64,000 nt of DNA from Phascolomyces articulosus (Eukaryota > Mucoromycota > Mucoromycetes > Mucorales > Lichtheimiaceae): positions 1,663,235-1,727,234 of the forward strand of contig JAIXMP010000005.1 in the NCBI GenBank assembly GCA_025677815.1, given 5' to 3'. Under the pieces are notes generated by a model. The model searched no databases and had not been told where the DNA came from. It saw only the letters and a list, made by a program, of their open reading frames with translations. Shown here piece by piece: positions 59,854-64,000 of this stretch; position 1 is the stretch's first letter, and each line of letters starts with the position of its first letter. A program made the translations under genes and the position numbers.

Positions 59854-60447
59854 TTATTGTTGATGTTGTTGTGGTTGAGCTACAGCTGGGTGGAAATATA
59901 TTCCGATTTCATCACCTTGGGCGGAGAGGGCAGCTTTGCAATTCAAGCAATTTGGTACTTGAGGTTGTGGAAGAAATGAGTCTTGCATCAAAAAGGTCAT
60001 CAGATCGACTCTTCGCCAGCGTTCCGCTTCTGAACTGCAAGGTTGAATCATCGCATCGTTAGAGTATTGGATGGCTTTTTGTGCCAAAATCTGTAGTCGT
60101 TGTTGTAATAAATTTCGGTTTCTGATGATTTCATTTATTTTGGTGTAAAGGGCTATGAGGCGGGCCTGTTCGTATACGGATACGTTGAAATTGTTATCCA
60201 TGATGCTGTAGAGATCGACGTGCGCAGGATTGTGTATGTTAAAATCTGGGGTGTCGTCATCCATAGGGTCATCCTCAATATGGGTAGTGTTTGTGGTCAG
60301 AGGCCAATTATAAATAGGATGTAAAGAAGTATTGAGTTCTTCTAAGTGACGATGATTATCCATCTTGATAACTTCGATAAGATAAGGCAAAAGATAGTAA
60401 TAGATAGATGTAATAATAATAGTAAGCAGGGTGATGGCGGAAATCAT
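59854..60447 (-). CDS. Third ORF of Gypsy element, membrane-anchored protein of unknown family, up to 197 aa
   Basis: The ORF lies 3' of integrase and before the probable LTR, the position where env-like genes sit in some Ty3/Gypsy elements. From the first ATG it begins with a hydrophobic helix (ISAITLLTIIITSIYYYLLP, about residues 2-21), which reads as a signal anchor. If translation starts at the inner MDNHRHLEELNTS (60,363), the helix is lost. The middle has an acidic stretch (EDDPMDDDTPD) and a helical IALYTKINEIIRNRNLLQQR. A CLNCKAAL pair with a later HP near the C-terminus could bind metal. It has no stop codon inside. The family is not recognised and no similarity to viral envelope proteins is claimed. 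Confidence 0.6.
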   Translation of the reverse strand: MISAITLLTIIITSIYYYLLPYLIEVIKMDNHRHLEELNTSLHPIYNWPLTTNTTHIEDDPMDDDTPDFNIHNPAHVDLYSIMDNNFNVSVYEQARLIALYTKINEIIRNRNLLQQRLQILAQKAIQYSNDAMIQPCSSEAERWRRVDLMTFLMQDSFLPQPQVPNCLNCKAALSAQGDEIGIYFHPAVAQPQQHQQ

Positions 60448-60639
60448 TGACGTAATTTGTTGATTTTGTTGATTGATTTTGTCTTCTTTTTATAGTTTTT
60501 TTTTTTTTTTTTTTGATTCGGATATTGTACAGTGTTGTATGACGATCTGTTGTGTTGTTTTTGTATGTAACGTTACTTTTGTTTAATTGATTCTGTATGT
60601 GTCCAAGTGTTACATTTCTTTGTTGTTATAACTTTGTTG

Positions 60640-61010
60640 GATCGTAAAAACACTCTGTATATGCATCGGTGTTTCCATCCTTTGTTGATGTAGTGTAAAT
60701 ATGGACTGGATCATAAAATCACTCTGTATGTGTCGGTATTCCCATCAATTGTATTATCGATCGTAAGATGTGCTGTGTGTGTCGGTAATCTCATCAATGT
60801 ACTTCCTGATCGTAAGATGCTCTGTATGTGTCGGCGATTCTATTTAGTTTAAATTGTATTGATGTATGTGTGTTTGATAAATCGCTCTGTATGGTTCGGC
60901 TATCCCATCATTGGTACTTGTTGATCGTAAGATACTCTGTATGTGTCGACAATCCCATCAATATACTTATTGATTGTAAGAATACACTGTGTGTTTTGGT
61001 GATTTCATCC
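60640..61010. repeat. About seven diverged tandem repeats, 45-65 bases each
   Basis: Each unit contains GATCGTAAGA(T) ... CTCTGTATGTGTCGG ... TCCCATCAAT with substitutions; units start near 60,640, 60,710, 60,765, 60,810, 60,880, 60,922 and 60,970. It lies between the third ORF and integrase on the Gypsy element, and so is probably part of its 3' non-coding region. Confidence 0.75.
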
Positions 61011-61227
61011 GTTTTTAATGATGTTTGAAATTTTTTTTTTTTTTTTTTTTGAATTGTCGTTTGATTTGAGTAACATCGTGTATGGATCGATCAATTTGTT
61101 GTGGTTGTAACGTTATATTTTTGTTGTGTTTGTATTGTTTTTGTTGTTTTGATGATTATTGATAATAGATTCGTCGCACAGGTAACTGGATGTATGGTTT
61201 CACTTCCTGAAGTTGAACCTGTTTCTT

Positions 61228-62772
61228 TTACTGATCTTTTGAATTTTGTGGTTGTTTGTTTTTAATTGCATTGTTGTTCGTGCGCAATTTTTGCTTTTGT
61301 ATTTTGTTGATTCGTGGTGAATGTTGTATATTGTCAATTTCTGATGTTGGTGTATCATCTAATTCATTTGATGTTGTTGATTGATCAACTTGATGCATGT
61401 ATGTGTCGTTGTTGTTGCCATCAAATTGCCTGCCTTTTTGAGGATAGATTCCAAGATCCCGAGTAATTAAATTCATTGATGCCTTGTAACTTAGTAATCG
61501 GTATTCCGTGTTGTGGGGTAAGGAATATAAACGAAGTCTGTTTCCATGATAACTTGGCTTCAAGAAGGTCCCTTCTAATGTTTTCAACTTGTAGGTACCT
61601 CTTTTGTTGATTTTATGAATCAAATAAATGCCTTGCCATTTGTCTTCTATTTTTCCTGCCCAAGTATCTGCTATCCATGATTGGTATATTTCTACGTGGT
61701 CGCCAACCTTGAATGGCCGTTTTAATTCGGATCCTTGCTTGAGAATTTTCTGATCGATCTGCTTCTTTTGTTTTTCTTGTGCCCGTTTGATTTCTGTTGC
61801 GGCGTTCTCTCGTACGTTGTGTAATTTGTTTACATGCGATTGGAATTGGTCTAGCACGGCTTCTGTGTGTTCCATGTTGGTAATTGGAATTTCTTTTCGG
61901 AACGTGTTGTCGAATGGGGTATATGCTTCTCTTCCATAGACCATGAAAAAGGGTGTTTGCTTCGTACTTGCTTGTCATATAGTTCGGTATGCAAATAAAA
62001 GTGGTTGTATATACAAGTCCCATTTAGATTTTTCTTCGTTCGGTAGACGTTTCAACATCTGATTGACGGTTCGATGCCATCGTTCAATTCCGCCTTGACT
62101 ACGGCTATTGTAACTTGAGCCTTGTCTATGTTGTATATTGTATTGTTTGCAAACTTCGTGAACAATTCCGTTGATGTTTTCTCTCCCTCCGTCGGTATGA
62201 AGGATGTGTGGAGTGCCGTGGGTACAAACTATGTCGAGGATAAAAATAGAAACTTCAGCACCATTTAAAAATCGTACTGGTTTACTCATGACATATTTGG
62301 AAAATAGATCAAATGCTGACAAAAGGTATCGGTATCCTCCTTGACTTTGCTTGACATACTTGGCGTCAATTTGGATGTAATAGAATATTTTTGTTGTCAC
62401 AGGTATCGGGTTCAAAGGTTCCAGATTTTGTTTTGGTCCTTGTCGTTGACATCTTTCACACTGTTGGATATATTCTTTGATCATTTTTGATAAACCGCGA
62501 ATATAGTATTTTTGTTTGATTTTCTGGTAGGTGTTTTCAAATGCAAAATGTCCACCTAGTGCATGTGAATGATATGCAAAAATGGCTTCTTGTGCTTCCA
62601 ACGTGGTTAAGACAATTCTTGGTGTTTTTCCTTGTCTCCAAAGGATGTGGTCTTGTATAAAATAATTTTTGCTTTGGCTGTGGATCGTTTTTCGTAATTG
62701 TTTAGAGCAATTTCTTGGATATTCCTGGTTTTTCAAGTAATGTTTGATTCCGCGGTAGACGCTTGTGTCCAT
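61228..62772 (-). pseudogene. Ty3/Gypsy integrase ORF with one premature stop
   Basis: The frame starts at 62,772 (MDTSVYRGIKHYLKN) and runs to 61,228, broken only by TGA at 61,975-61,977 (AYRTI-stop-QASTKQTPFF). Order: zinc-binding HHCC domain (HSHALGGHFAFENTYQK..QQCERCQRQG), catalytic core with Asp in YIQIDAKYVKQ, Asp in LHTDGGRENIN and Glu in RSQGGIERWHRTVNQML, then a C-terminal GPY/F-type domain (RPFKVGDHVEIYQSW, KWQGIYLIHKINKRGTYKL). No chromodomain is seen. The disrupted codon sits where Gypsy integrases usually have Arg, so CGA to TGA is a likely single mutation. DNA integration is the family role; this copy cannot make full-length enzyme unless the stop is read through. Confidence 0.88.
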
Positions 62773-63210
62773 GTTGTTAAATTAATGCTCCTGGTTTTTG
62801 TGTAAGTGTGGTGTTATTTGATCTGGTTCCTGGATTGTCGATTTAAACTGGTTTTTCTATTGTATAATATGGTTGTGGGTGTTGTCTTGAATCGGTAATG
62901 CGTTGTGAGTTTTTTTTTTTTTTTTTGTGGGGAGCTGTCAAGTTTCTTGTGTAATAATTGTGTAGATGAATGTGGGTAATACAGGTAATTGAGTTATCAG
63001 TTTTTCAAAAGGGGAATAATTACAAAATAGAATGCAACTACAAATTACGCTAAACAAGTTGAATTATTTAGATATTAATCTTTTAATAACAGAACAAGAT
63101 TTTGACGCATGTAGCTACTACAAATAGTAATGGGGAAATACAAAGATATGTGTTACAAAAATAAGGGGAATGGGGAAAATGTGACAATCTTTTCATTCTG
63201 TTTCTTTTTC

Positions 63211-63256
<46 letters not shown>

Positions 63257-63346
63257 TTACTAATGATATATATACTATTTTCTTTTTATAATATGTTATT
63301 TTCTTTTTATATGTATGTATAATAATATACGTGTTGAATATGTTGT
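62773..63346. other. Non-coding spacer inside pol with a T38 tract
   Basis: Between the RNase H and integrase ORFs, which are in different frames. It contains T38 at 63,218-63,255 (A38 on the coding strand), a shorter T-run near 62,910 and AT-rich DNA. No coding remnant is recognisable. It could be an intron, an insertion or the natural layout of a split pol. Confidence 0.6.
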
Positions 63347-64000
63347 TCATTCTTCATCGTCGGACGTTTCTTTTTTGGTACTGTCATTTGTTAAACCAGG
63401 CATTCTACTCAAGTAATCAGGGCAACCTAAGTTTTTGCCAGGTCTATACAGTATTTCAAAATCAAAGTCGTTCAAGTATGCAATTGCTCGTGCGTGTCGT
63501 CCAATTGGTTGGGGTTCTTTCAAGTATCCTTTTAGCGGTTGGTGGTCTGATACTACCATGAAGGGTTTGTTTCCAAGTATATAGTGTCGTGTTGCTTTGA
63601 CACAATGCACTAGTGCTGCACATTCTAGGGCCGTTGCTGATAGGTTGGTTTCTCCTTTGGTTGTCGAGCGAGAAATATACATGATAACGCGTTCCTTGTT
63701 GTTATTATCTAGTTGTGCTAATATTCCACCTAATCCATGTTTGCTTCCGTCTGTTATTAGCCAAAAGGTTTTGTTGTAATCTGGATGAGCCAATATAGGT
63801 GCAGTGGTCAATTTTTCTTTTAATTTGTTGAAAGCATCCGTTGCTTCTTTTGTCCAAGGTGGAGGGTCGTTTCCGAGTTGTCTTGTCAAAGGTCGTATTA
63901 TTTTGGAATATTGGAATATGTGTTTTCGAAAATAATTGCAGCATCCTAGCCAGCTTCGTAGTTGTGTGATGGTACGTGGAATTGGAGTGTCAAGTATTTT
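63347..64000 (-). CDS. Ty3/Gypsy pol fragment: RT thumb and RNase H (runs off the window)
   Basis: The frame is open from the window edge at 64,000 to TGA at 63,347. It begins within the end of reverse transcriptase (LRSWLGCCNYFRKHIFQYSK, the FLGLxNYYRRFI thumb block), then TKEATDAFNKLKEKLTTAPI and RNase H with catalytic acids in LITDGSKHGLGGILAQ (Asp), TALECAALVHCV (Glu) and MVVSDHQPLKGYL (Asp), and a RHARAIAYLNDFDFEILYRP tether-like end with LSRMPG. All catalytic residues are present and no stop occurs. Gag, protease and most of RT would lie beyond 64,000. Confidence 0.92.
   Translation of the reverse strand, partial: KILDTPIPRTITQLRSWLGCCNYFRKHIFQYSKIIRPLTRQLGNDPPPWTKEATDAFNKLKEKLTTAPILAHPDYNKTFWLITDGSKHGLGGILAQLDNNNKERVIMYISRSTTKGETNLSATALECAALVHCVKATRHYILGNKPFMVVSDHQPLKGYLKEPQPIGRHARAIAYLNDFDFEILYRPGKNLGCPDYLSRMPGLTNDSTKKETSDDEE

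Noticed and set aside
27340..61977. RIP-like C-to-T mutation as the cause of TGA stops (e.g. 61,975 and near 27.5 kb)
   Set aside because: Two or three CGA-to-TGA candidates are suggestive, but the other stops are TAA/TAG or slips in A-runs, and base composition alone cannot separate RIP from ordinary decay.

Overview
The window looks like nuclear DNA of a filamentous fungus, most likely an early-diverging one (Mucoromycota; this placement is inference). The DNA is very AT-rich, with many homopolymers. Genes are split by short GT..AG introns (about 60-115 bases, donors mostly GTAAGT/GTAWGT). Proteins are rich in Gln, Asn, His and Ser runs. Eukaryotic housekeeping genes are recognisable, and there is no operon structure or ribosome-binding site.

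Layout. Positions 1-20,310 are the gene-dense host segment: a low-complexity basic protein (2,939-4,011, -), isopentenyl-diphosphate isomerase (5,101-6,174, -), a conserved unknown (7,639-8,920, +), a small unknown (9,312-9,737, +), a long disordered Gly/Arg- and Gln-rich protein (9,947-12,251, +), a large class 3 lipase (12,662-15,644, -), the mitochondrial rRNA adenine dimethyltransferase TFB1M (16,947-18,456, -) and a 445-residue protein with glycine-rich hydrophobic segments (18,588-20,310, -). Intron-exon models for these close in frame. From 20.3 to 28.2 kb lies gene-poor DNA with repeats and a decayed fragment. One more host gene, an ALYREF/Yra1-type mRNA export adaptor, sits at 28,272-29,719 (-).

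From about 30 kb to the end the window is a transposon graveyard with some intact elements: a Mutator-like (MULE) transposase whose tail continues into a ubiquitin-protease-like domain (31.0-33.5 kb); a duplicated 238-base piece of that element (37.4 kb); a broken gene with a PD-(D/E)XK-like motif (35.1-37.4 kb); a broken unknown gene (39.1-40.4 kb); an apparently complete Tc1-like element with 25-base perfect inverted ends and TA target duplication (40,602-42,395); an LTR plus gag-only retroelement (43.1-45.3 kb); an old Plavaka-type transposon (47.1-58.7 kb, -) split by a younger Plavaka transposon carrying two divergent genes (49,610-56,940) and also hit by a solo LTR with a perfect 5-base target duplication (57,184-57,620); and the 3' part of a Ty3/Gypsy element on the minus strand, with an extra ORF in the env position (59.5-64 kb, running off the window).

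The most interesting systems are the MULE transposase/USP-like fusion, the two-gene Plavaka element with its readable nested-insertion history, and the Gypsy element with a membrane-anchored third ORF. All assignments come from reading the sequence; no database search was run.
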